Assembly (NCBI GenBank): GCA_036389155.1
Contig: DASVQN010000023.1
Location: 62,001-126,000 of the forward strand
Direction: 5' to 3'
Length of the DNA: 64,000 bases
Origin: CADCVT01 sp036389155
GTDB lineage: Bacteria; Actinomycetota; Thermoleophilia; Solirubrobacterales; Solirubrobacteraceae
Below, piece by piece: positions 15,623 to 23,264 of the stretch. The first letter of the stretch is position 1. Each line of letters begins with the position of its first letter. The position numbers and the translations under genes were made by a program. A model generated the notes under the pieces. The model had not been told where the DNA came from, searched no databases, and saw only the letters and a program-made list of their open reading frames with translations.

Positions 15623-16558
15623 ATGGCCCTCACCGTCGTCGGATCCATCGCCTTCGATCGCGTCAAGACCCCGTTCGGGGAGCGCGAGCGCATGCTCGGC
15701 GGCGCGGCGACCCACTTCGCCCTCGCCGCGTCCTTCTTCGACGACGTGCGCGTCGTCGGCCCGGTCGGCGACGACTTCGGCGAGGCCGAGTACGAGATCC
15801 TGCGCACCCGCGGCACGAACACCGACGACGTCGAGCACGTCGAGGGCGGCAAGACGTTCTTCTGGCACGGCGAGTACCACTTCGACCTCAACTCGCGGAC
15901 CACGCACGACACCCAGCTCAACGTCTTCGAGACGTTCGAGCCGAAGCTGTCGCAGGAGTCCAAGGACTCGGACGTCCTCTTCCTTGCGAACATCGTCCCG
16001 GACCTGCAGTACGAGGTCCGGCGCCAGTGCGAGCGCGCGCGGTTCGTCGCGATGGACTCGATGAACCTGTGGATCGACATCGCGCGCGACTCGCTCGTCA
16101 GGACGATCGGCACGGTCGACGCGCTCCTGCTCAACGACGCCGAGCTCAAGCAGCTCACCGGCGAGCCCAGCCTGCTCAAGGCCGCGCGCGCCGTCATGGC
16201 CATGGGCCCGCGCGTGGTCGTCGCCAAGCAGGGCGAGTACGGCGCGGCGCTCTTCACGAAGGACGGCTTCTTCGGGCTGCCCGCCTATCCGCTGGAGACC
16301 GTCGTCGACCCGACCGGGGCGGGCGACTCGTTCGCCGGCGGCTTCATGGGCTTCATTGCCGCGCACGGCGCCGAGGACGTCGACGACGCCCTGCTGCGCC
16401 GCGCGATGGCCTACGGCACCGCGCTCGCCTCCTACAACGTCGAGGAGTTCGGGACCGAGCGTGTCCAGCGCCTCACCGCGGACGAGGTGAACGCGCGCGT
16501 GACGGAGCTGGCGCGGATCACGCACTTCGAGGACGCACCCGTCGAGCTTCGCCGCTAG
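15623..16558 (+). CDS. PfkB-family sugar/nucleoside kinase
   Basis: 311 aa ribokinase-fold enzyme. N-terminal glycine-rich signature GGAATHFALAASFF (about residues 30-43) and C-terminal PfkB signature DPTGAGDSFAGGFMG with catalytic Asp (about 232-246). A run of distinctive residues (FFWHGEYHFDLN) may form the substrate lid. This variety of PfkB kinase is often annotated simply as 'sugar kinase'; the substrate cannot be read from sequence. Confidence 0.88.
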   Translation: MALTVVGSIAFDRVKTPFGERERMLGGAATHFALAASFFDDVRVVGPVGDDFGEAEYEILRTRGTNTDDVEHVEGGKTFFWHGEYHFDLNSRTTHDTQLNVFETFEPKLSQESKDSDVLFLANIVPDLQYEVRRQCERARFVAMDSMNLWIDIARDSLVRTIGTVDALLLNDAELKQLTGEPSLLKAARAVMAMGPRVVVAKQGEYGAALFTKDGFFGLPAYPLETVVDPTGAGDSFAGGFMGFIAAHGAEDVDDALLRRAMAYGTALASYNVEEFGTERVQRLTADEVNARVTELARITHFEDAPVELRR

Positions 16559-16564
16559 CGATCC

Positions 16565-16590
16565 GCGGGAAAGCGGGTAGCCTTTCCCGC
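16565..16590 (+). promoter_or_regulatory. 9-bp inverted repeat enclosing a -10 box directly before GTG 16591
   Basis: GCGGGAAAG (16565-16573) pairs perfectly with CTTTCCCGC (16582-16590). The -10-like TAGCCT (16578-16583) lies between and into the right arm, seven bases before GTG 16591. The repeat could be an operator over a leaderless promoter or a terminator of the kinase gene without a T tract. Confidence 0.42.
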
Positions 16591-16872
16591 GTGGGCGGAG
16601 AGGTCTGGGGTTTTCTGTGGATCATGCTCGCGCTGAAGATCCCTTTGGCGATGCTGCTCTACATCGTCTGGTACGCGATCAAGGCCGTGCCCGATCCGGC
16701 TGCCGAGGACGGTCGCGACGGCGGCATCGGCAACCCGCGGCACCCGCGCAAGCCCGGTCCCGCCGCTCCGCGCCGCCGCGGCCCGCACGGCGACCCGGTC
16801 CTCCCGGCGCCCCCGCGCACGCGCACCCCCGCGAAGGCGCGCGAGCGCGAGCCCGAGCGGCCGGTCCGGTAG
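16591..16872 (+). CDS. Small membrane protein with basic Pro-rich tail
   Basis: 93 aa from GTG 16591. One hydrophobic helix, FLWIMLALKIPLAMLLYIVW (residues about 7-26), then a long cytoplasmic tail rich in Pro, Arg and Gly. The helix with its Lys-Ile-Pro centre is characteristic of a small protein seen near citrate synthase in related genomes (from memory, not verified). Function unknown. A leaderless-type promoter is described at 16565-16590. Confidence 0.68.
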   Translation: MGGEVWGFLWIMLALKIPLAMLLYIVWYAIKAVPDPAAEDGRDGGIGNPRHPRKPGPAAPRRRGPHGDPVLPAPPRTRTPAKAREREPERPVR

Positions 16873-16882
16873 CTTCCCGGGC

Positions 16883-17110
16883 ATGAACCTGGCCTCTTTG
16901 CTCGCCGCGGCCACCGAGGGCGAGAGCCATGCCGAGTCCGAGACCCTGTTCATCGTCATGGGCATCGTGCTCGCGGCGTTCGCCGTCGTCGTCTCGACGA
17001 TCGGGATCCGCACGCCCAACCTGTCCGATGGCGCGACGCGCGCCATCACCGCGGTCGGCGTCGTCCTGGTCGTCGTGACCATGGCGGCGATGGTCGTCAT
17101 TTCCACCTAG
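16883..17110 (+). CDS. 75-aa two-helix membrane protein
   Basis: Two hydrophobic helices (LFIVMGIVLAAFAVVVSTIG and AVGVVLVVVTMAAMVVIST) joined by a short loop, with an acidic His/Glu-rich N-terminus. ATG 16883 has TAGCTT (16870-16875) seven bases before it. It sits between another small membrane gene and citrate synthase. Unknown function; the hairpin topology could be a small-protein partner of a larger membrane complex. Confidence 0.7.
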   Translation: MNLASLLAAATEGESHAESETLFIVMGIVLAAFAVVVSTIGIRTPNLSDGATRAITAVGVVLVVVTMAAMVVIST

Positions 17111-17128
17111 CGGGGTAAGGGAGGGTCC

Positions 17129-18475
17129 ATGAGCGCGGACACGCAGACCCAGCAGCAGCAGTCCGACGGCAACGGCGCGCAGGCGTCCGGCAAGGACACG
17201 CTGTCGGTCACCGACAACCGCACGGGCAAGACCTTCGAGCTCGAGATCACCGACGGCACCGTCCGCGCGATGGACTTCCGCCAGATGAAGGTCGACGACG
17301 ACGACTTCGGCCTGATGACGTACGACCCGGCGTACACGAACACCGCGTCGACGCGCAGCGCGATCACCTTCATCGACGGCGACAGGGGGGTCCTCGAGTA
17401 CCGCGGCTACCCCATCGAGCAGCTCGCCGAGAAGTCGAGCTACCTCGAGGTCGCGTACCTGCTGGTCAACGGCGAGCTGCCGACCAGCCAGCAGCTCCAG
17501 GAGTGGACCGACGAGATCACGATCCACACCTTCGTGCACGAGAACGTCAAGAAGTTCATGGAGGGCTTCCGCTACGACGCCCACCCGATGGGGATGCTCG
17601 TCGGGTCCGTCGGCGCGCTCTCGACGTTCTATCCGGACGCCAACCAGATCAAGGACCCGGACAACCGGCACATCCAGACGATCCGGCTCATCGCGAAGAT
17701 GCCGACGCTGGCCGCGTTCGCCTTCCGCCACTCGATGGGCCAGCCGTACGTCTATCCCGACAACGACCTCTCGTACGCCGGGAACTTCCTCGGGATGATG
17801 TACAAGATGACGGAGCTGAAGTACGAGCCCGATCCGCGGCTCGAGAAGGCTCTGGACGTCCTCTTCATCCTCCACGCCGACCACGAGCAGAACGCGTCGA
17901 CGAGCGCGGTCCGGTCGGTCGGCTCGACGCAGGTCGACCCGTACTCGGCGGTCGCCGCCGGCGTCGCCGCGCTCTACGGGCCGCTGCACGGCGGCGCCAA
18001 CGAGGCCGTGCTGCGGATGCTCAAGCGCATCGAGTCGACGGAGAACATCCCGGACTTCATCAAGGGCGTGAAGGACGGCAACGAGCGCCTGATGGGCTTC
18101 GGCCACCGCGTCTACAAGAACTACGACCCGCGCGCGAAGATCATCAAGCAGGCCGCCGACGACGTCTTCGAGGTCACGGGCAAGAACCCGCTGCTCGAGA
18201 TCGCGCTCGAGCTGGAGAAGATCGCGCTCGAGGACGATTACTTCGTCGAGCGCAAGCTCTACCCGAACGTCGACTTCTACTCGGGGCTGATCTACGAGGC
18301 GCTGGGGCTGCCGGTCGAGATGTTCCCGGTGCTGTTCGCCATCGGGCGCACGAGCGGGTGGATCGCCCAGTGGCTCGAGCTCGTGGTCGACAAGGAGCAG
18401 AAGATCGCGCGGCCGCGCCAGATCTACACGGGCCAGCGCACGCGCGACTACGTCTCCATCGACCAGCGGAGCTAG
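17129..18475 (+). CDS. gltA: Citrate synthase
   Basis: 448 aa type II (hexameric-type length) citrate synthase, condensing acetyl-CoA and oxaloacetate. The three catalytic residues are in GPLHGGANE (His), MGFGHRVYKN (His) and NVDFYSGL (Asp). The N-terminal 45 residues are Gln/Gly-rich and precede the small beta domain. AAGGGAGG is a strong Shine-Dalgarno six bases before ATG 17129, in contrast to the leaderless neighbours. No other TCA genes adjoin it. Confidence 0.97.
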   Translation: MSADTQTQQQQSDGNGAQASGKDTLSVTDNRTGKTFELEITDGTVRAMDFRQMKVDDDDFGLMTYDPAYTNTASTRSAITFIDGDRGVLEYRGYPIEQLAEKSSYLEVAYLLVNGELPTSQQLQEWTDEITIHTFVHENVKKFMEGFRYDAHPMGMLVGSVGALSTFYPDANQIKDPDNRHIQTIRLIAKMPTLAAFAFRHSMGQPYVYPDNDLSYAGNFLGMMYKMTELKYEPDPRLEKALDVLFILHADHEQNASTSAVRSVGSTQVDPYSAVAAGVAALYGPLHGGANEAVLRMLKRIESTENIPDFIKGVKDGNERLMGFGHRVYKNYDPRAKIIKQAADDVFEVTGKNPLLEIALELEKIALEDDYFVERKLYPNVDFYSGLIYEALGLPVEMFPVLFAIGRTSGWIAQWLELVVDKEQKIARPRQIYTGQRTRDYVSIDQRS

Positions 18476-18490
18476 CACACAGATAGTGCC

Positions 18491-19033
18491 GTGGCCGAGT
18501 CTCATCATGAGACCGTGCGCCCCACCCACTACACCCTCCCGAGCAGCGGGGAGACCGTCGGCTTCCGCTACATCCGCCCCGACGACAAGGAGCGGCTGGC
18601 GGCTGCGCTCGAGCGGCTGTCCCCCGAGTCGCAGCACAAGCGCTTCCTCTCGCCCAAGCCGCGCCTGAGCCGCAGCGAGCTGCGGTACCTCACCGAGCTC
18701 GACGGCGTCGACCACGTCGCGATCCTCGCCGTGCTCGCCGACGACCCCGACGCGATCGTCGGCGTCGGGCGCTTCGTGCGGCTGCGCGACCTGCCGGACA
18801 CCGCCGAGGTGGCGGTCGTCGTCGGCGACCCGTTCCAGGGCCAGGGCCTCGGGCGCGAGATCGGCCGGCGGCTGGCCGACGAGGCGCGCGTGCGCTCGGT
18901 CAAGCGGTTCACCGCGACGATGATGGGCGACAACGTCGCCGCCCACCGCCTGTTCCACTCGATCTCCGACCACCTCGAGGGCCGGGTCGAGGGCGGGACG
19001 CGCGTCGTCACGGCCGAGATCGCCGCCGCTTGA
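18491..19033 (+). CDS. GNAT-family N-acetyltransferase
   Basis: 180 aa from GTG 18491. GNAT fold with the acetyl-CoA-binding loop VVVGDPFQGQGLGREIGRRL (Q-G-x-G-L-G) around residues 112-131 and the downstream helix DNVAAHRLFHSISDH. The N-terminal IRPDDKERLAAALERLSPES resembles acetyltransferases of the protein-lysine (Pat-like) kind, suggesting a protein target; that is inference. It begins 15 bases after citrate synthase. Confidence 0.85.
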   Translation: MAESHHETVRPTHYTLPSSGETVGFRYIRPDDKERLAAALERLSPESQHKRFLSPKPRLSRSELRYLTELDGVDHVAILAVLADDPDAIVGVGRFVRLRDLPDTAEVAVVVGDPFQGQGLGREIGRRLADEARVRSVKRFTATMMGDNVAAHRLFHSISDHLEGRVEGGTRVVTAEIAAA

Positions 19034-19037
19034 GAAC

Positions 19038-19394
19038 ATGCGGCGCGTCATGCGCCGCCGGCGGTACAAGCTCGTCCTGCGCCTGGGCCCGCGGGTGGAG
19101 AAGGAGCGGCACGCGACGCTCGAGGAGGCGCTCGACGCGCTGGCCGCGCGCGTGCCGCACGTGACGCCGCGCTCCGGGCGCGCCGTGCTCGGCCGCGAGT
19201 ACGAGCCGGTCCGCCAGGTCGCGGGCCGGCTCGAGCTGCACGGACCGCGCGGCGTGCACGGCGGGATCGACGTGCGCGGCAACGGCGACGCCGAGGCGTA
19301 CGTCGGGTGGGTGCGCAAGGACGTGGTCGAGCGCGCCGACGGCGAGAGCGCGGTGGACGCGCTGCGCCGCGCCCTGATCGCCTACGCGGCCTGA
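19038..19394 (+). CDS. Conserved-looking basic protein, 118 aa
   Basis: Unrecognised. The N-terminus is Arg-rich (MRRVMRRRRYKLVLRLGPRV), followed by an alpha/beta pattern with HATLEEALDALAARV and a C-terminal helix SAVDALRRALIAYAA. Starts five bases after the acetyltransferase stop, so probably the same transcript. The alternation of short strands and amphipathic helices suggests a compact domain. No motif allows a functional assignment. Confidence 0.65.
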   Translation: MRRVMRRRRYKLVLRLGPRVEKERHATLEEALDALAARVPHVTPRSGRAVLGREYEPVRQVAGRLELHGPRGVHGGIDVRGNGDAEAYVGWVRKDVVERADGESAVDALRRALIAYAA

Positions 19395-19421
19395 CCTGAG
19401 CGCCTTCTACCATGGGCGCCC

Positions 19422-21149
19422 GTGAGCGCTCCGGTCGTCGAACGTCCGGCGCCCCGTGCTGTGTTCAGCGCCCCTGCCGCGGTCTCGCGCGGGCGCGTCG
19501 CGCGGTGGCTCCCCTGGGTCGTGCTGCTCGCCATCATGGCGGGGAGCGCCTGGCTGCTCATGTGGGCCGGCCGCGGGACGACGTTCTTCTACGACGACTG
19601 GCCGTACATCCTCGAGCGCGGGAACTGGAACCCGGACACGCTCCTGCGCCCGCACAACGAGCACCTGCAGGTCTTCCCCCTGCTGCTCTACAAGATCCTG
19701 TTCGAGACGGTCGGGCTGCACGCGCACTGGGTCTACCGGCTGGCGCTCGTCGTCCTGAACCTGCTGACCGGGCTGTTGCTCTTCCTGTACGCGCGCCGGC
19801 GGGTGGGCGACTGGCCCGCGGTCGCGCTCGCGGCGTGCCTCATCGTCATGGCGCCCTCCTGGTACAACCTCCTCTACTCGTTCCAGGTCAACTTCGTCGG
19901 GGCGATGGCGGCGGGGATGGGGGCGCTCGTCGCGCTGGATCGGGAGGACCGCCGCGGCGACCTGATCGCGATGGTCCTGCTCGGCGTGGTGCTCGGCTCG
20001 TCGTCGGTCGGTTTCCCGTTCGTGATCGGCGCCGTGATCGAGCTCGTGTGGCGGCGCGACTGGCGGCGGCTGTGGGTGGTCGGCGTGCCGATCGCCTTCT
20101 ACGGGCTGTGGTGGCTGGGGTGGCACACCGGCAGCTCGCTGCGGCTGCACAACGCGCCCGCGATCCCGGGCTACATGATGGACGGCGCGGACGACTCCGC
20201 CGGCGCGATCACCGGCTACGGCGTCGACTTCGGGCTGGTGATCTTCTGCGGCCTCGTCGCGCTCGTGGTGCGCGAGCTGCTCGATCCGGAGCGGGTGACG
20301 GCGCGGCTGGTCGCGGTCATCTCGCTGCCGCTGACGATGTGGGCGCTCACGGCGCTGGGGCGCGCGGACATGGGCGTGGAGGCGGACGCCAACCGCTACC
20401 TCTACGCGTCCGGGCTGTTCGTGGCGCTCGTCGGGCTGGAGGTGGCGCGGCGGTACGCGATCGTGGGGCGGGCCGCGGCGGCGGTGGCCGTGTTCCTGTT
20501 CGTCGGCGCGATCGCGAACGCGAACGCGGTGAAGGGCGGCGGGGAGATCCTGCGCGGGTGGTCGGAGGGCGGCATCTACGCGGTGACCGCCTACGAGATC
20601 GCCGGGCCGGAGAACGTCGCCTACGACTACGGCGGCGGCGATCCCACGCAGGGCTTCATCAAGGCCGGGCCGGTGTTCGAGGCGATCAAGCGGTACGGCT
20701 CGTCGCCGGGGTACACGGCCGAGGAGCTGCGCGACCAGTCGCCGGAGCGCAAGCGCGGCGTCGACCACGCGCTGGCGCGGACGCTCAACCTGAACGTCGC
20801 GGCGGTCTCGGGGAAGGCGACGGCGGGCGCTGCGGCCCCGGTCGCGGACGGCAAGCAGCCGGGGAACGTGGTGGCGGCGGGCGCCGGCTGCGTGCGGCTC
20901 GAGCCGGCGGTGCCGGAGGCGGCGTTCAACCTGCGGCTGCCGCTCGGCGGCGCGACGTTCCACGCGGGGTCGTCCAAGCTCGAGGTCCGGCTGCGGCGCT
21001 TCAGCACGCTGTTCTTCGAGGAGCCGCTGGGGACGGTGGCGGCCGGGACGACCGGCTCGCTCGCGATCCCGCGCGACCGTTCGTCGCAGCCGTGGTTCGC
21101 GCAGATCCACACGTCGGACAAGACGGTGGTCTGCGGGCTGGCGACCTAG
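19422..21149 (+). CDS. Polytopic membrane protein, GT-C glycosyltransferase-like
   Basis: 575 aa with about 9-10 helices in the first 370 residues, then an extracytoplasmic C-terminal domain of about 200 residues. The first external loop after helix 1 has FFYDDWPYILERGNWNPD; the DD pair in that position is typical of GT-C lipid-linked sugar transferases, and HNEHLQVFPLLLYK follows. GTG 19422 has TACCAT eight bases upstream. The donor and acceptor are unknown. The stop shares CTAG with the converging kinase gene. Confidence 0.75.
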   Translation: MSAPVVERPAPRAVFSAPAAVSRGRVARWLPWVVLLAIMAGSAWLLMWAGRGTTFFYDDWPYILERGNWNPDTLLRPHNEHLQVFPLLLYKILFETVGLHAHWVYRLALVVLNLLTGLLLFLYARRRVGDWPAVALAACLIVMAPSWYNLLYSFQVNFVGAMAAGMGALVALDREDRRGDLIAMVLLGVVLGSSSVGFPFVIGAVIELVWRRDWRRLWVVGVPIAFYGLWWLGWHTGSSLRLHNAPAIPGYMMDGADDSAGAITGYGVDFGLVIFCGLVALVVRELLDPERVTARLVAVISLPLTMWALTALGRADMGVEADANRYLYASGLFVALVGLEVARRYAIVGRAAAAVAVFLFVGAIANANAVKGGGEILRGWSEGGIYAVTAYEIAGPENVAYDYGGGDPTQGFIKAGPVFEAIKRYGSSPGYTAEELRDQSPERKRGVDHALARTLNLNVAAVSGKATAGAAAPVADGKQPGNVVAAGAGCVRLEPAVPEAAFNLRLPLGGATFHAGSSKLEVRLRRFSTLFFEEPLGTVAAGTTGSLAIPRDRSSQPWFAQIHTSDKTVVCGLAT

Positions 21150-21988
21150 AGCGGCGCGCCGTACGGCCCGCGGCCGGTGAGGCACGTCGCCGCGGCGGCC
21201 GCGGCTCTTTTTAGTGCGCTGTCGAGCGACTCGCCGCTGCCGAGCGCGTGCGTCAGCGCGACCGCGAACGTGTCGCCGCAGCCGTAGGCGTCGACGGGCG
21301 GACCGGGAGGGGTCGCGGCGGCCCAGCGGCCCTCGGTCGCGGCGCCTGCGCCGTCCGCGGCGGCGGTCCAGCGGCCCCCCTCCGCGCCCTCGGTCAGCAC
21401 CACGTGCCGCGGCGGCGGGTCGAGCTGTCCCTCCGCGACCCGCTCCCCCGGATCGTTCGCGCTCGCGACAAGGACATCGAGCTCGACGTTCGCCGCGACG
21501 AGGGTGTCGATCGCGCGCGGCGTGGCGACGAGGACCTTCGCCGCCCGCGCGGCCTCGAGCGCGGCGGGGTCGCCTCCGGTGAAGTAGATCGCGTCGCAGT
21601 CGGCCAGGCGTTCCCACGGCAGCGGGTCGCCGCCGTGCGGGACGATCCGCTCGCCGAGGACGGTGATCGTCCGCTCGTGGCTGTCGTCGAGGTAGGTGAA
21701 GGCGCGGCGCTGCCGCGTCTCTCGGGTGGCCGCGTACGTCTCGACGCCGTAGGTGCCCTGGAGCTCGGCGCGGGCGCGGGCGCCGAGGTCGTCGTCGCCG
21801 ACGGCGGTGAGGAAGAGGCACTCGCCGGCGAGTCGCCGTGCCTGGACGGCAGCCACCGCTCCCCCGCCGCCGGGCGCGGCGAAGTGCTCGCGCGCGTGGA
21901 GGATCTCGCCGGGGTGCGGGAGGCGCGGCACGACCGCGAAGTCGACCCACTCCACGTGGCCGACGACGCCGATCGCGATCCTGCTCAC
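21146..21988 (-). CDS. PfkB-family carbohydrate kinase
   Basis: 280 aa. N-terminal substrate motif with glycine run FAAPGGGGAVAAVQARRLAG and the C-terminal signature PVDAYGCGDTFAVALTHAL, where Gly-Cys-Gly-Asp replaces the usual GAGD and keeps the catalytic Asp. Short of the usual 300 aa but complete. GTG 21988 overlaps the upstream stop (GTGA), coupling it to the peptidase gene. Unlike the PfkB kinase at 15.6 kb, it lacks the usual Ala in the anion hole. Confidence 0.85.
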   Translation of the reverse strand: MSRIAIGVVGHVEWVDFAVVPRLPHPGEILHAREHFAAPGGGGAVAAVQARRLAGECLFLTAVGDDDLGARARAELQGTYGVETYAATRETRQRRAFTYLDDSHERTITVLGERIVPHGGDPLPWERLADCDAIYFTGGDPAALEAARAAKVLVATPRAIDTLVAANVELDVLVASANDPGERVAEGQLDPPPRHVVLTEGAEGGRWTAAADGAGAATEGRWAAATPPGPPVDAYGCGDTFAVALTHALGSGESLDSALKRAAAAAATCLTGRGPYGAPL

Positions 21989-22632
21989 AGGACCAGCGTC
22001 TGCCCGTGGCGGCGCAGCCAGCGCCGCGGCTCGGCGTAGTGCGGGACGTGGCGCTCGACGAGCGACCAGAACCGCGGCGAGTGGTCGAGGACGAGCAGGT
22101 GGCAGGCCTCGTGCCAGATGACGTAGTCGAGGACGTCCTCGGGCGCGAGCAGCAGGCGCCAGTTGAAGCTCATCGCGCCCGACGACGAGCACGAGCCCCA
22201 GCGGGTCTTCTGGTTGCGGATCGTGAGCGTCGTGTAGCTGGTGCCGAGGGCGCGGACGGCGTGGTCGAGGCGGGGCTCGATCTCCTTGGCGGCGTTGCGG
22301 CGGTACCAGCGCTCGAGCGCGGGCCGCGGATCGCCCGCCGGGACGAAGAGGTCGTCGCCGCGGCGGTGGACGCGGGTGCGGCCGGGCTGGGGGTGCAGCG
22401 CGAGGTCGTGGCCGAGGTACGGGACGGTGCCGCGGCGGGCGGCGACGACGGCGCGCGCCGCCTCGGCCTCGGCCAGCCGGCGCTCGATCCACGGGCGGAG
22501 CTCACGGACCGCCTCGGCGGCGGCGCGCTTCGGCGCCCGCTCGGGGAGCACGACCTCGACGCCCTTGTCGGGGTCGACGGCGACCCGGACCCTGCGGGCG
22601 CGGGTGGAGCGGCGGACGGTGTACTCGATCAC
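21985..22632 (-). CDS. YgjP/DUF45-type metallopeptidase
   Basis: 215 aa M48-related YgjP family. Zinc motif HEACHLLVLDHSPRFW (HExxH plus distal His, about residues 173-188), preceded by the family motif QKTRWGSCSSSGAMSFNWRL. The C-terminal HVPHYAEPRRWLRRHG is also typical. Cytosolic; role unknown, often discussed as a SprT-like or housekeeping protease. GTG start; TAGGCT is ten bases upstream. Its stop overlaps the kinase start. Confidence 0.88.
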   Translation of the reverse strand: MIEYTVRRSTRARRVRVAVDPDKGVEVVLPERAPKRAAAEAVRELRPWIERRLAEAEAARAVVAARRGTVPYLGHDLALHPQPGRTRVHRRGDDLFVPAGDPRPALERWYRRNAAKEIEPRLDHAVRALGTSYTTLTIRNQKTRWGSCSSSGAMSFNWRLLLAPEDVLDYVIWHEACHLLVLDHSPRFWSLVERHVPHYAEPRRWLRRHGQTLVL

Positions 22633-22692
22633 TTGCGCGCCAAGCCTACGACCCGGCGCCGACGCTCCGGCCGCGCTCCTCTCCCCGCCCCC

Positions 22693-22750
22693 GGTTTCTC
22701 ACATCGTGTGAGAAACCCGCGTCATACGCGGGTTTCTCGCAGCATGCGAG
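22693..22750. repeat. Cluster of overlapping hairpins, mutually exclusive pairings
   Basis: GGTTTCTCACA (22693-22703) pairs with TGTGAGAAACC (22707-22717). GAGAAACCCGCGT (22710-22722) pairs perfectly with ACGCGGGTTTCTC (22726-22738). CTCGCA (22736-22741) pairs with TGCGAG (22745-22750). The middle hairpin shares strands with both others, so the first and third or the second can form, but not all. It lies between the Lrp stop and the peptidase start on the same (minus) strand. Confidence 0.7.
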
Positions 22751-22763
22751 TTGTCGGAGCGGG

Positions 22764-23222
22764 CTAGGCGGGGCTGCGGTCGAGGAGCGCGCTGAGGATC
22801 ACCTGCGAGCGCGTCCGGACGACCAGCCCGTCGCGCTGGAGGTCGATGATCAGGCGCTCCAGGTCGGCGTTGTCGCGGGTCCTCACGCGGGCGATCGCGT
22901 CGGCCTCTCCGGTGACGCTCCAGGCCTCGACGACCTCCGGGTGGCCGCGGAGGGTGTCGGCGACGCTGTCGAGGAGCGTCCCGGGCGCGTAGAAGAGCTC
23001 GACCAGCGCCTCGGTCTGATCGCCGAGCGCGGCGTGGTCGACGACCGCGGTGAAGCCCTTCAGCGCGCCGCTCGCCCGCAGGCGATCGACGCGGCGCTTG
23101 ACCGCGGGCGCGCTGAGCGAGACGCGCTGCCCGATGTCGTCGTAGCTTCTGCGCGCGTTTTCCACCAGCAGCGCAACGATGTTGTGGTCGATGGGGTCCA
23201 GAGCGGCACATTGTTGCAACAA
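22764..23222 (-). CDS. Lrp/AsnC-family transcriptional regulator
   Basis: 152 aa from TTG 23222 (a second TTG follows at 23219; no ATG/GTG fits). Helix-turn-helix: ARRSYDDIGQRVSLSAPAVK then RRVDRLRASGALKGFTAVVD. The RAM effector domain follows, with VEAWSVTGEADAIARVRTRD. Length is normal. Divergent from the DUF6421-like gene; a 14-bp palindrome covers its start, arguing for autoregulation and control of the neighbour. Amino-acid ligands are usual for the family. Confidence 0.85.
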   Translation of the reverse strand: MLQQCAALDPIDHNIVALLVENARRSYDDIGQRVSLSAPAVKRRVDRLRASGALKGFTAVVDHAALGDQTEALVELFYAPGTLLDSVADTLRGHPEVVEAWSVTGEADAIARVRTRDNADLERLIIDLQRDGLVVRTRSQVILSALLDRSPA

Positions 23223-23223
23223 T
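23210..23223. promoter_or_regulatory. 14-bp palindrome, likely Lrp operator
   Basis: ATTGTTGCAACAAT is perfectly palindromic, conspicuously AT-rich here, and overlaps the Lrp TTG start. It sits 28 bp upstream of the TACCGT -10 box (23252-23257) of the divergent DUF6421-like gene, whose ATG follows seven bases after that box. A related half-site GCAAC occurs at 23226-23230. Confidence 0.55.
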
Positions 23224-23264
23224 TCGCAACCACATCCGCCGCACGCGGGCGTACCGTTTCCTGC

